64,000 nt of DNA from Hyphomonadaceae bacterium UBA4763 (GCA_002403455.1 DHHV01000124.1:27767-91766), one strand, 5' to 3'. Positions 45,985 to 54,637 are shown, counted from the first letter of the stretch. Program-made: numbers and translations. The notes: generated by a model not told the origin, from the letters alone.

Positions 45985-46298
45985 CCGGTGGGCGCGCAGG
46001 CAAAACCAGCCGCGACCAAAGCCGGGGCCAAGCCAAGATCGCGCAACAAGACTTCCGCATTGTCGCCTTGGCGGGCGATCTCGGCGGCGCGCGTCCATTG
46101 CTCATCGCTATAGGCTTTGTCGAGTTCCTCGATCAGGCATTTGCAGCGCGAGGCGGCTTCGGCCTTGTCGACGCCTTCTTTCGCGAAATTGGCTTTGCAA
46201 TTGCGTTCAACGCCGAACTTCGCCTGTTGAACGGGCGAGCAGGCAGCCAACGCCCCCAGCGCGACAAACGCCGCAGAAATTCCGATAATGCGCATCAT
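45978..46298 (-). CDS. small cysteine-containing lipoprotein, unknown function
   Basis: A 106-residue protein with a signal peptide and lipobox LGALAAC (Cys at about residue 20). The mature part carries ERNCKANFAKEGVDKAEAASRCKCLIEELDKAYSD as two overlapping helical segments with three cysteines, and a further Cys near the end. GGAGG lies 6 nt upstream of ATG 46298. The last codons (PTGP and the stop) lie in the outer arm of the hairpin repeat at 45824-45984, so the repeat may have altered the C-terminus. No homologous function is recognised. Confidence 0.72.
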   Translation of the reverse strand: MMRIIGISAAFVALGALAACSPVQQAKFGVERNCKANFAKEGVDKAEAASRCKCLIEELDKAYSDEQWTRAAEIARQGDNAEVLLRDLGLAPALVAAGFACAPTGP

Positions 46299-46324
46299 TC
46301 GTCCCTCCCAAATCTCCCAGGAGG

Positions 46325-47239
46325 TCAGCGTAACGCGCCCGCCCCAAAAATCCAGCCCTCTTCGGCGACGACGCGCGCGCGCTCGTCCTCGCTGGCGGCG
46401 TGCGGGGGGCCGAATAGAGCGGCGAGCTTGCCCTCATCGTCGAGTTGGGTGAGCTTTTCGCCCAGCACGCGCAATTGGGCGGCGTCTTTGACCTCGCCGG
46501 CTTGCGGCGCGGCGGGCAGCAATGAGGGGTAAATCTCGGCGAAGATCCAGGAAAAGGGGTCGATCGTCTCCGGCGTTAGCGCCGCCCAGCCGGTCTCAAA
46601 CGGCCAGATCGCCGAGCGCGCGGCGCGTTCGGGCGCATCGCGCAGCCGCCGCACGACTGGTATGCCGACCATGGCCTGGCCGCCCGGGCTGCCTTGATAA
46701 AACAATTTCCACGGCGATTGCGCTTTGGCGACGAGATCGGCGGCGCGCATTTCCGCGAGGTCCCCGGCGCCGTGGTCGCGCGGGCGCTTCGACGACAAGG
46801 TGGTTTGCACGTCCTTGGCCGGGCAGCCCCAGAACGGGAACGCGGCCCCGGTCAGCCGCCGGTTGAAATTGGCGCCGACCTGGAAGCGGTTATTGTCGTT
46901 GTCGGGCTTGTCTTTGATCAGACTGGCGATCAAGTCCCAGGTCGCTCGCCAGGGCGCCGTCCCCGGCGCTTTCAGTCCCGCCGCCGCGCCGGCCGGAAAA
47001 CCGAACGGAAAGTCAAAGCCGATAAAGGTGCGGTCGCCGCGTTTGGCGAAAGCGCTCAAAATCTCGTTGATTTCCTTTTCCGCCGCCGTCCGTGTCGTCG
47101 GATTGGACATTTTCGGCGCCTGCCATTGCTTGCGCGCGTTTTGGCTGAAGGCGGCGATCCAGATGGAATCCTCGCCTTGAACCGGCTTGGACGAAGCGCT
47201 CCAATCAACCAGCACAAAGGATTCAAAAATGCGGCGCAC
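46325..47239 (-). CDS. DUF429-like protein (RNase H-like fold), unknown function
   Basis: A 304-residue protein. The N-terminal FVLVDWSASSKPVQGEDSIWIA and FIGFDFPFGFPAG resemble the D-x-W-S/DFPFG motifs of DUF429-like predicted nucleases with an RNase H-type fold. The rest contains DNDNNRFQVGANFNRRL and GIPVVRRL. Database entries for similar alphaproteobacterial proteins are sometimes labelled as cobalamin-biosynthesis proteins, which I do not support from the sequence. The start is GTG 47239 with AGGGG 9 nt upstream. Co-directional with the small lipoprotein gene (26 bp gap). Confidence 0.7.
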   Translation of the reverse strand: MRRIFESFVLVDWSASSKPVQGEDSIWIAAFSQNARKQWQAPKMSNPTTRTAAEKEINEILSAFAKRGDRTFIGFDFPFGFPAGAAAGLKAPGTAPWRATWDLIASLIKDKPDNDNNRFQVGANFNRRLTGAAFPFWGCPAKDVQTTLSSKRPRDHGAGDLAEMRAADLVAKAQSPWKLFYQGSPGGQAMVGIPVVRRLRDAPERAARSAIWPFETGWAALTPETIDPFSWIFAEIYPSLLPAAPQAGEVKDAAQLRVLGEKLTQLDDEGKLAALFGPPHAASEDERARVVAEEGWIFGAGALR

Positions 47240-47293
47240 GGCGTTCAGCCCCTAAAACGCGATCAACTTTGAGAAAAACGAGAAGCTTGCCGG

Positions 47294-48307
47294 TTACAGA
47301 CGAACCAGCATTTTGCCCGTATTGTCGCCCGAGAACAGACTCAAAAATGCCGCGGGCGTTTGGTCGATCCCGTCGAGCACGGTCTCCTTGACGGTGATTT
47401 TGCCGGCCCCGATCCATTGCGTCATGTCGGCCAGGAAAGCCGGCGCCTCGGCCATATGATCGGTGACGATGAACCCTTCAATCCGCAAGCGTTTGGGGAT
47501 CATCATGACGAGATTGTTCGGCCCCGGCTCGGCGCTGGTGGCGTTATAGCCCGCGATCATCCCGCAGACCGCGATGCGGCCAAAGGGGCGCATGGCGCCG
47601 ATCGCCGCCTCCAAATGCATGCCGCCGACATTTTCGAAATAGACGTCGATCCCGCCGGGAGCCGCCGCGCGCAGCGCTTTTTCAAGGCCGCGCGAGTCCG
47701 AAAACGCCTTGTAATTGATGGCGTGATCGACCCCGATCGAGCGCAGGAAGTCGCATTTATCGTCCGAGCCGGCCGTGGCGATGACTTTGCACTCTTTGAT
47801 CTTGGCGATCTGGGCGACGATCGAGCCGACCGCGCCGGCGCCGGCCGACACGAACACCGTTTCGCCATTGCGCAGCGCGCCGATTTTCAACAAGCCGAAA
47901 TAAGCGGTCATCCCGGGCATGCCGGCGACGCCGAGAAACGCCTGCGGCGGGACCATGCCTTTGGGCAATTTCTGCAGCACTTTGGCCGACGCCGTGAACG
48001 CTTCGCGCCAGCCCAGTATGGACATGACGAGATCGCCCGGCGCGAAATTCTCATCGCCGCTGTCGACGACTTCGCCAACCGCGCCGCCTTCCAGCACCGC
48101 GCCGACCTCAAAAGGCGGCACATAGCTCTCGCGATCGACCATCCGCCCACGCATATATGGATCGACCGACAACCATAAATTGCGCACGCGCACTTTGCCG
48201 GGCCCCGGTTCGGGCGCTGAACCGATCGCGCGGGCGAAATGGCTGTCATTGGGCATGCCGACGGGCCGCGCGGCGAGGCGGTATTCGATCGAAGCAAGGT
48301 CAGCCAT
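47294..48307 (-). CDS. NADP-dependent medium-chain oxidoreductase (CurA/PTGR-like)
   Basis: A 337-residue zinc-independent medium-chain dehydrogenase/reductase. The Rossmann motif is VFVSAGAGAVGSIVAQIAKI, and the family core includes VDPYMRGRMVDRESYVPPFEVG, FLGVAGMPGMTAYFGLLKIG and FENVGGMHLEAAIGAM. The family includes curcumin reductase and prostaglandin/alkenal reductases, reducing alpha,beta-unsaturated carbonyls with NADPH. I chose ATG 48307 (MADLASIEYRL), matching family starts; the open frame extends upstream to 48490. Divergent from the Gfo/Idh oxidoreductase gene. Confidence 0.9.
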   Translation of the reverse strand: MADLASIEYRLAARPVGMPNDSHFARAIGSAPEPGPGKVRVRNLWLSVDPYMRGRMVDRESYVPPFEVGAVLEGGAVGEVVDSGDENFAPGDLVMSILGWREAFTASAKVLQKLPKGMVPPQAFLGVAGMPGMTAYFGLLKIGALRNGETVFVSAGAGAVGSIVAQIAKIKECKVIATAGSDDKCDFLRSIGVDHAINYKAFSDSRGLEKALRAAAPGGIDVYFENVGGMHLEAAIGAMRPFGRIAVCGMIAGYNATSAEPGPNNLVMMIPKRLRIEGFIVTDHMAEAPAFLADMTQWIGAGKITVKETVLDGIDQTPAAFLSLFSGDNTGKMLVRL

Positions 48308-48464
48308 GGCGCGCTCCCGGTGCGTTTTAAGTGTGGCAAAGGCGCCGCGTTCTGCGATGGAATAGCTCGCAAAGTCAAACAAAGATCGCTTTGTTGCGTT
48401 GCAGCGCTTGCCAGCGACCCAGCGCGACCACACTCTCGCAACAGGCAAGGTTTGGGTGAGCGTC

Positions 48465-49388
48465 ATGTCCGCGCTGTTGGACGTTTGCATTATCGGGGCG
48501 GGCGCGTTCGGCGCGCATCACGCCAGCAAGACCGCGCGCTCGCGCCAAGCGCGTTGCGTTGGCGTGTTCGACCTCGACCACACCCGTGCGCACGCTTTGG
48601 CCGAGAAAATCGGCGCGCCGACATTTGAGGATTTGGACGAGGCCATCGCCGCCGCCCAAGCCGTGATCATCGCCTCGCCGGCTCTGACCCACGCCAATAT
48701 CGCCCGGCGCGCGCTCGCCCAAGACCGCCACGTCCTCGTCGAAAAGCCGCTGGCTTGTTCGGTTGACGCCGCCGAAGACGTGGTCGCCATGGCGCGGCGC
48801 CGACAAAAAGTCCTGCAGGTCGGCCACCAGGAACGCTTTGTCTTTCAGGCGCTTGGCCTGTTTGACCATCACGAAAAGCCGCTGGCGATCAGCGCAACGC
48901 GCGAGGGGCCGTTTTCGGGCCGGGGGCTCGATGTGTCGGCCGCGCTCGATCTGATGGTGCATGATATTGACCTCGCCTTGCGGCTGATTGGGGAAGGCGC
49001 GCATTGCACCGCCGCCACCATGGTGGCCGGACGCGGCGACCGCGCCGATGCGCTGTCGGCGAAATTCCGCTCGGAGACCGGGATTGCGATCGCGCTCACC
49101 GCCAGCCGGATCGCGGCGGCGGTCAAGCGCACGCTGCGCGTTGATTATCCTTCCGGCGCGGTCATGGTCGATCTGGTCTCGCGCAGCCTCGTCAACCAGT
49201 CGGCGGCGGCGCTGAACAGCGATTTCGCCGCGCGCATGCCTGATCCCCTCGGGGCGGCGGATGAAGCATTCTTTGCCGCCTGTTTGGGCAAAGCGCCGAT
49301 CCTGGTGCCGGGCGAAGAGGCGCTGCTGGCGCTAACGCTCGCCGTTCAGGCCGAGACCCTGGCGCGGTCCTATTCGGAAGCGGTTTAA
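48465..49388 (+). CDS. Gfo/Idh/MocA family oxidoreductase
   Basis: A 307-residue NAD(P)-dependent dehydrogenase. The Rossmann motif is CIIGAGAFGAHHA, followed by EKPLACSVDAAEDV, the family Glu-Lys-Pro signature with the catalytic Lys, and VHDIDLALRLIGEG with the conserved Asp/His. Substrate is not determinable; such enzymes act on inositols, sugars or biliverdin. I chose ATG 48465 because GGGTGAG lies upstream; the frame is open to 48399. It is followed by the AT-rich island. Confidence 0.86.
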   Translation: MSALLDVCIIGAGAFGAHHASKTARSRQARCVGVFDLDHTRAHALAEKIGAPTFEDLDEAIAAAQAVIIASPALTHANIARRALAQDRHVLVEKPLACSVDAAEDVVAMARRRQKVLQVGHQERFVFQALGLFDHHEKPLAISATREGPFSGRGLDVSAALDLMVHDIDLALRLIGEGAHCTAATMVAGRGDRADALSAKFRSETGIAIALTASRIAAAVKRTLRVDYPSGAVMVDLVSRSLVNQSAAALNSDFAARMPDPLGAADEAFFAACLGKAPILVPGEEALLALTLAVQAETLARSYSEAV

Positions 49389-49529
49389 TGCCCGATCCAA
49401 AGAGTCAGTGAAGGCTGGTCGTTTTGTTCAGTCATTTTTATAGCGCATCTCCAAATTAATCCCATCCTGTAAAGATAGATAGATATTTTGTTATTAGGGC
49501 TCTCAATAATAAGCAAATAATAGTTAATT

Positions 49530-49557
49530 TTGTAAGTGCGCATTATTGCGCTATAAT
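49530..49557 (+). promoter_or_regulatory. sigma70-like promoter in the AT-rich island
   Basis: TTGTAA (49530-49535) and a perfect TATAAT (49552-49557) are separated by 16 bp. The spacer contains GCGC ATTATT GCGC, a short inverted repeat that could be an operator. Transcription would start near 49564 and run into the hairpin at 49578. Confidence 0.5.
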
Positions 49558-49563
49558 ACGAAT

Positions 49564-49617
49564 TAATATTAAGCAGTGTTGGCAGATTGATCGATTGATC
49601 AATCCGCCAACGTTTTT
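49564..49617 (+). ncRNA. candidate short RNA between promoter and terminator
   Basis: If the promoter at 49530-49557 is active, the transcript would be only about 50-55 nt: a 14 nt leader and the hairpin at 49578-49611 ending in T-run. No start codon with a ribosome binding site lies inside. Alternatively the hairpin simply terminates read-through from the Gfo/Idh gene. The strand choice rests on the T-run. Confidence 0.3.
49578..49617 (+). terminator. intrinsic terminator in the AT-rich island
   Basis: The arms at 49578-49592 and 49597-49611 pair as GTTGGC-A-GATTGATC with GATCAATC-C-GCCAAC around a GATT loop, 14 of 15 positions pairing. G and then five Ts follow (49613-49617). This is a strong rho-independent terminator on the plus strand. 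Confidence 0.75.
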
Positions 49618-49688
49618 GTTTAGTGTGTCTGAAATTGCTGTCCTTTGGAACGAATTTCTTGTAATTGTGATCTTGGCGATTAACAAGG

Positions 49689-50309
49689 TTAGGCCGTCGT
49701 TGACAGGATCGACCCTGGGCTTGGCGCCGCGCCGTCCTGGGGGGCGGTCTCGCTGGCGGGGGGCGTATGCGCCGCGCCGCCGCCGAGGCTGACCGCCACC
49801 ATGGCGGCGCGCAGCACCCGCCCGTTCAGCGTGAAGCCCGACTGAAACACCTGGGCGACATGGCCGGCCGGCGCGGCGGAGGGGATTTGCGCCACCGCTT
49901 GGTGCAGATTGGGGTCAAAGGGCCCCTCGCCCGGCGTGCGTTGCAGGCCATGGCGGGCGAGCGCGCTTTCGAGCTCGCGGCCCGTCAGCTCAACGCCGGT
50001 GACGAAGGCTTCGGCCGAGCCGGCAAAGGCCGCCCGCGCCGCCTCATCCAGCGAAGCGCTGGCGCGCTCGAAATTATCGACGACGGCGAGCAGATCGCGG
50101 GCAAAGCGCTCAATGGCGAATTGGCGGCTGTCTTGGGCTTGGCGCTCCATGCGGCGGCGGGGGTTTTCGGCGTCGGCCAAGGCGCGCAGCAATTGGTCTT
50201 TATAGCTCTCGGCCTGCGCTTCGGCGGCTTGCAGGCGCGCCTCGAGGTCGGCGACGACGTCGGCGGGAATGTCGGCGGGATCGATTGGGTCTGAATTGGG
50301 GTCGGTCAT
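49689..50309 (-). CDS. grpE: nucleotide exchange factor GrpE
   Basis: A 206-residue co-chaperone that releases ADP from DnaK. An N-terminal acidic, coiled-coil stretch (LEARLQAAEAQAESYKDQLLRALADAEN) is followed by FARDLLAVVDNFERA and the C-terminal beta-wing: GEGPFDPNLHQAV and VFQSGFTLNGRVLRAAMVAVS. A poorly conserved Ala/Pro-rich tail ends the protein. It is immediately downstream of hrcA (53 bp), the usual alphaproteobacterial hrcA-grpE heat-shock unit. No CIRCE operator is seen upstream of hrcA. Confidence 0.96.
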   Translation of the reverse strand: MTDPNSDPIDPADIPADVVADLEARLQAAEAQAESYKDQLLRALADAENPRRRMERQAQDSRQFAIERFARDLLAVVDNFERASASLDEAARAAFAGSAEAFVTGVELTGRELESALARHGLQRTPGEGPFDPNLHQAVAQIPSAAPAGHVAQVFQSGFTLNGRVLRAAMVAVSLGGGAAHTPPASETAPQDGAAPSPGSILSTTA

Positions 50310-50362
50310 GGGTACATCCTGGCTGACAAAAGAACGGGAGAAAAAACGCGCAATGGCGGTCG

Positions 50363-51442
50363 TTAAAGCTCGCCCCGGCGTCGATCAAGCATCCGCCCAA
50401 TCGCCTGGGCGGTGTAATCGATCACCGGGATGATCCGCGCATAATTGAGGCGGGTTGGGCCAATGACGCCGATGGCGCCGACAATGCGCCGGCCGCCATT
50501 GGTATAGGGCGCCACGATCAGGCTCGAGCCCGACAGCGAAAATAACGGATTCTCCCCGCCGATAAAGATGCGCACCGATTGGGCGGCGCGGGCGGTGTCG
50601 AGGATCGACAGCAATTGCTCCTGGCGCTCCAACGCGTCGAACAATTGGCGGGCGCGCTCGAGATCGGCGCGCAACTCGACATCGGCAAGCAGATTGGCGC
50701 GGCCGCGCACGATCAGCGAGCGATGGCCGTTTTGCGCGTCGCCCGACCATTGCGCGAGGCCCACATCGATCAGGTGGGCGGCGATCTCGTTCAGGCGCAG
50801 GCGGTCCTGCGCCATCGCGTCGGCGAGCTCGGTTTTTGCTTCCGAGAGCGTGCGACCGCGCAATTTGGCGGTGAGGAAATTGCTGGCTTCCTGCATGGCC
50901 GCCGGCGTGACCCCAAAGGGCGGGGTGAACAGCCGGTTCTCGACTTGGCCATCCTCGTGGACGAGGACCATCAAGGCTTGCGAAGGGCCGATCGAAAGGA
51001 TCTCGACATGTTTGAGGGGCGCGTCGCGGGTCGGGGTAACGACCAAGCCGGCCCCGCCCGCCAATTGCGAGAGCATGTCGGAGGCCGCCGCGAGCATGTG
51101 GTCAACGCTGTCGCCGCTCGCCGCGATCTTGCCGTCAATGTCGCTGCGCTCATCTGCCGTCAGCGGCCCGGTCTCCATCAGCGCGTCGATGAACAGCCGC
51201 AGGCCCAAATGGGTCGGCGCGCGCCCGGCCGAGCCATGCGAGGCGTCCACCAGCCCGAGCGCCATCAGATCGGCCATGGTGTTGCGGATCGAGGCGGGCG
51301 ACAATGGAATCCCGCGCTTGGCCAAAGTGCGGCTGCCGACCGGCTCACCGGTTGCAAGATAGGTCTCGACGATTTCCCGAAAAATGTCGCGGGCGCGCGC
51401 GTCCAATTGCTCCGGCGACACAAGACTGGGGGCAAAAGACAT
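50363..51442 (-). CDS. hrcA: heat-inducible transcription repressor HrcA
   Basis: A 359-residue repressor of groESL and related heat-shock genes. The N-terminal winged helix (ETYLATGEPVGSRTLAKRGIPLSPASIRNTMADL split over residues 20-55) is followed by a GAF-like core (SLIVRGRANLLA) and a C-terminal VIGPTRLNYARIIPVIDYTAQ. HrcA binds CIRCE elements (TTAGCACTC-N9-GAGTGCTAA); I find no such element within the 160 bp upstream. It is divergent from the second hybrid kinase. Confidence 0.95.
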   Translation of the reverse strand: MSFAPSLVSPEQLDARARDIFREIVETYLATGEPVGSRTLAKRGIPLSPASIRNTMADLMALGLVDASHGSAGRAPTHLGLRLFIDALMETGPLTADERSDIDGKIAASGDSVDHMLAAASDMLSQLAGGAGLVVTPTRDAPLKHVEILSIGPSQALMVLVHEDGQVENRLFTPPFGVTPAAMQEASNFLTAKLRGRTLSEAKTELADAMAQDRLRLNEIAAHLIDVGLAQWSGDAQNGHRSLIVRGRANLLADVELRADLERARQLFDALERQEQLLSILDTARAAQSVRIFIGGENPLFSLSGSSLIVAPYTNGGRRIVGAIGVIGPTRLNYARIIPVIDYTAQAIGRMLDRRRGEL

Positions 51443-51602
51443 GGGCTATAGCGTAGGGGCGGCGGCGGGGATTTTCTAGACCATTTTGGCGAATTTTCCT
51501 TGCCCCAAATGTCGGCAGTCGTTGTTTCGCTTCGCCCAGCCACCGCGCGTCGTTTAGCGCGGCGTTAATCCACCTCTGTTAGCCCCATAAAGGGGAGTAA
51601 TC

Positions 51603-53360
51603 GTGACCGACCAACGCATCGTAAAATTGCAGCTTTTTCAACAGATCTCCCGGTCGCGGGGCGAAACGCTGACGCCCAGAATTTTGATGGTATTCTTGCT
51701 GATCGGCATGATCGTGCCGGTGGTTGGGGTTAGATGGTCCGTAGCGTGGGGAATAAGTGTCATCGGGGCGCAACTTTACATCGATTATTTGTTCGTCAAG
51801 TTCGACGAGGATATAGATTTTGGTCGGCGAAATGCATTTGCATTTTGCATGGTCGCCGTGATTGCAAATGGTTTCTATAGTGCGGGAGCAATTATCCTTT
51901 GGTCTGCAAATACCCCCGATATGCAAGTCGCAGCGATTTTATTTTTATGCATTGGTGTTGCCTACGTGTCGTCTAGATTAAGTGGATCAATTCCATTTTT
52001 TTCAGCATCAATTTCTCCATATTCAGTCTTGTTAGTTATTTTGCCAGCGAGTTCTTGGTTCCGCGATGACGAATTGATGCTCGAATCAAGCGCGATTGCG
52101 ATGGCGGTTATTTTTCTTGGCGTGGTGCTTGTCGCGGCGCTGACGCGCCATCGCGCGCTGGTGCAGAACGCTCAAGCCCTGTTGGACCTCGCCCAAGAGC
52201 GCGAGACCGCTATCGCCGCGAGCGCCGCGAAAAGCAGTTTTGTCGCTGCGGTCAGCCACGAATTGCGCACGCCGATGAACGCCGTGCTCGGCGCCGCCGA
52301 ATTGCTGAGCCGAACGCCCTTGTCGCCGCGCCAGGCCGAATTGATCCAATTGATGCGGGAATCCGGTGAGACCTTGACCGTGATCGTGTCCGATCTGTTG
52401 GATCTGGCCAAAATCGAGGCCAATAAATTGGCGATCGAGCGGGTGGCGTTCGATCTGCGCGCGCTGGTTGCCGATGCCGGGCGGTTATGGCGGCCAAATG
52501 CGGAGGCCAAATCGCTGCGGCTGGAGGTAGAGATTGCCGCGGACGCCCCGCATTGGGTGATGGGCGATCCGACGCGGGTTCGGCAAATTCTGCACAATTT
52601 CATCTCGAACGCGATCAAGTTCACCGAAAAGGGCGCGATTTGCATTTCCTTAGGTTTGGATGAGGCGGGCGCCAGCCAGATCAGCGTCAAAGATAGCGGC
52701 ATCGGCATGACGCCACAGGCGTTGGCCCGCATCTTCCAGGCTTTTGAGCAAGCCAGCGACAGCACGGCGCGCCAGTATGGCGGCACGGGGCTGGGGCTTG
52801 CGATCTCGAGCAAGCTGGCGCGACTGATGAGGGGCGCGATTACGGCAGAGTCGGACCTGGGCCTCGGCAGCCGGTTCACTTTGTTGTTGCCGCTTGATGC
52901 GATTGCCCCGCCAAATCGTCAAGAAAACCCCGCCGCGACGGCCGCCGCGGGTCTAATGGGGCGCATGATTTTGGTCGCCGAAGACAATCTTGTTAACCAG
53001 CAGGTGCTGCGGCTCTTGTTGGCGCCAACGGGGGCGGCGATCGTCTTTGCCAATGACGGCGAAGAGGCGCTGGCGCATTTGTCTGAGGCGGACTTTGATG
53101 CGGCCTTGATGGACGTGCAGATGCCGAAACTGGACGGTCTTGCGGCGACGCGGCAATTACGCGCCGGCGGCGGGCGCAATGCGCAAATCCCGGTGATTGC
53201 GCTGACCGCCAACGCCACCAGCGAAGATCGGCAGGCCTGCCGCGCCGCCGGGATGACCGGCTTTGTCTCCAAACCGATCCGGTCGGCCGAGCTGATCGAG
53301 GCGTTGGAGGCGGCGTTTGCGGCGCCGACCGCGCATCGGCGCGCGGCGCAGGCGTCTTGA
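51603..53360 (+). CDS. membrane-bound hybrid histidine kinase with AT-rich sensor half
   Basis: A 585-residue hybrid kinase. Residues about 25-180 form an integral-membrane sensor region with several hydrophobic helices (for example ILMVFLLIGMIVPVVGV and AIAMAVIFLGVVLVAAL). The kinase core has SHELRTPMNAVLGAAELL (His219), an N box, DSGIGMT and GTGLGLAIS, and a C-terminal receiver with the Asp near residue 504 in ALMDVQMPKLDG. The start is GTG 51603 with AGGGGAG upstream. The sensor half (51780-52080) is about 41% G+C by hand count while the kinase half is about 65%, suggesting a chimeric origin. The signal is unknown. Confidence 0.9.
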   Translation: MTDQRIVKLQLFQQISRSRGETLTPRILMVFLLIGMIVPVVGVRWSVAWGISVIGAQLYIDYLFVKFDEDIDFGRRNAFAFCMVAVIANGFYSAGAIILWSANTPDMQVAAILFLCIGVAYVSSRLSGSIPFFSASISPYSVLLVILPASSWFRDDELMLESSAIAMAVIFLGVVLVAALTRHRALVQNAQALLDLAQERETAIAASAAKSSFVAAVSHELRTPMNAVLGAAELLSRTPLSPRQAELIQLMRESGETLTVIVSDLLDLAKIEANKLAIERVAFDLRALVADAGRLWRPNAEAKSLRLEVEIAADAPHWVMGDPTRVRQILHNFISNAIKFTEKGAICISLGLDEAGASQISVKDSGIGMTPQALARIFQAFEQASDSTARQYGGTGLGLAISSKLARLMRGAITAESDLGLGSRFTLLLPLDAIAPPNRQENPAATAAAGLMGRMILVAEDNLVNQQVLRLLLAPTGAAIVFANDGEEALAHLSEADFDAALMDVQMPKLDGLAATRQLRAGGGRNAQIPVIALTANATSEDRQACRAAGMTGFVSKPIRSAELIEALEAAFAAPTAHRRAAQAS

Positions 53361-53431
53361 TGACGCGCCTGCGCATAGGCAGATGAGGCGTTGAGCTGCG
53401 CAAGTCAGCGCGCGAAGCGAGCGGCCTTTTG

Positions 53432-54103
53432 ATGCTGATGATCGATCAAGTCCTGACGCCGGCCGATCTTGCGCGGGTCAATGCCGATCTCGACGGCCTT
53501 GACTTTGAAGACGGCAAACGGACGGCCGGCCCGGCGGCGCGTCCAGTCAAGGCCAATGAGCAGGCCCGCAAGGCCGATCCCATCGCGCAAGCTTTGGCGC
53601 AATTTATCGCCGAGGCGCTCCAGCGCAATCCGCTCTTTGCGGCCTATGCGCGGCCACAGCGATTAAGCCCGATCCTCCTCAATCAATATCGCCCTGGCAT
53701 GGCCTATGGCCGACATGTCGATGACGCGATCATGGGCGCAAGCTCCGCGCGGATGCGTAGCGATTTGTCCTTCACGCTGTTTTTATCGGCGCCGGAATCT
53801 TACGACGGCGGCGCGCTGCGGATCGAGGGGCTGGACGGCGATCGGCGCGTCAAGCTCGCCGCCGGCCAGGCGTTGGTCTATCCCGCCAGCTCTATCCATG
53901 AGGTGGAGCCGGTGACGCGTGGGCTGCGGCGGGCGGCGGTCGGCTGGGTGCAGAGCCTGGTCCGCGACGCGCGCTGCCGCGAGATTTTGTTTGATCTGTG
54001 GGACTTGCGGGTGCGACTTGCCGAAGCTGGCATCGCGCGAGACGATTTGCTGATGCTGGACAAGACGCAGTCGAATTTGCTGCGGTTATGGTCCGAGCTT
54101 TAG
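53432..54103 (+). CDS. PKHD-type Fe(II)/2-oxoglutarate dioxygenase (YbiX/PiuC family)
   Basis: A 223-residue non-heme iron dioxygenase of the PKHD/prolyl-4-hydroxylase type. Metal ligands: HxD in GRHVDDAIMG and the distal His in PASSIHEVEPVTRG, with Arg for 2-oxoglutarate in RRAAVGWVQS. It is similar in length and motifs to E. coli YbiX and Pseudomonas PiuC, which are linked to iron uptake. I chose ATG 53432; the frame opens one codon earlier with TTG. Near two TonB receptors in the wider window but not adjacent to either. Confidence 0.9.
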   Translation: MLMIDQVLTPADLARVNADLDGLDFEDGKRTAGPAARPVKANEQARKADPIAQALAQFIAEALQRNPLFAAYARPQRLSPILLNQYRPGMAYGRHVDDAIMGASSARMRSDLSFTLFLSAPESYDGGALRIEGLDGDRRVKLAAGQALVYPASSIHEVEPVTRGLRRAAVGWVQSLVRDARCREILFDLWDLRVRLAEAGIARDDLLMLDKTQSNLLRLWSEL

Positions 54104-54118
54104 GCGATATGTAGCATC

Positions 54119-54637
54119 TCAAAAATCCAGATCATAGGCGCTTTGCGTCGCATTGTCGGTCGAGCGGCGGCGCGGCCCGCGATAATTCGGGTCTTCCTTG
54201 CGGCGTCGATCCGGGCCGGCATAGGTCGCGGTGCGCACAAAGGCGCGTGGACGCATGATGACGGTGTTGACGCGATCGATGACCGAGCGCGCGGTGATGG
54301 GCTTGACCAGGAATTCGTTGACGCCGGCATCGCGGGCCTCTTCGACGCGCGCGCGATTGGCGTGGCCGGTCATCATGATGACCGGGGTCATGGCGACGCG
54401 CAAATCGCTTTGCCGGCGCAGCAATTTGACAAATTCAACGCCGTCGATCGGCTGCATGGCGAAATCGGTGATGATGATGTCGGTGGGCTCGGTCTGCATG
54501 CGCTCGAACGCATCGGCCGGATCGCCCAATTCGATGATGCGGCGAATGTTGAGCGCGCGCAGCACCGTCGCCACCAGCACGCGCATGTGGTGGTTGTCGT
54601 CGACGATCATGATCGAAAGGTTGGGCGCCACGGTCAT
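54119..54637 (-). CDS. single-domain response regulator with basic tail
   Basis: A 172-residue protein with one receiver domain: acidic residues DD at 13-14, phosphoacceptor Asp58 in IITDFAMQPIDG, the switch Thr/Ser in IMMTGHAN and Lys in EFLVKPIT. There is no DNA-binding domain; instead a C-terminal tail of about 40 residues is rich in Arg, Asp and Gly (GPDRRRKEDPNYRGPRRRS). Such proteins act as phosphate shuttles or bind partner proteins in alphaproteobacterial signalling. Divergent from gcdH; no cognate kinase is adjacent, though the two hybrid kinases are candidates. Confidence 0.9.
   Translation of the reverse strand: MTVAPNLSIMIVDDNHHMRVLVATVLRALNIRRIIELGDPADAFERMQTEPTDIIITDFAMQPIDGVEFVKLLRRQSDLRVAMTPVIMMTGHANRARVEEARDAGVNEFLVKPITARSVIDRVNTVIMRPRAFVRTATYAGPDRRRKEDPNYRGPRRRSTDNATQSAYDLDF

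Larger units (their letters stand above)
49389..49688. other. 300 bp AT-rich intergenic island
   Basis: This stretch between the Gfo/Idh gene and grpE is markedly AT-rich (about 28-35% G+C in 49441-49560 by hand count) in a genome of about 64%. It holds a promoter-like sequence (49530-49557) and an inverted repeat with a T-run (49578-49617). Short direct repeats GATAGATA occur near 49475. I see no convincing coding sequence. It may be foreign DNA or a small-RNA locus. Confidence 0.7.

Noticed and set aside
51443..51602. CIRCE operator upstream of hrcA
   Set aside because: The consensus TTAGCACTC-N9-GAGTGCTAA was looked for on both strands and not found.
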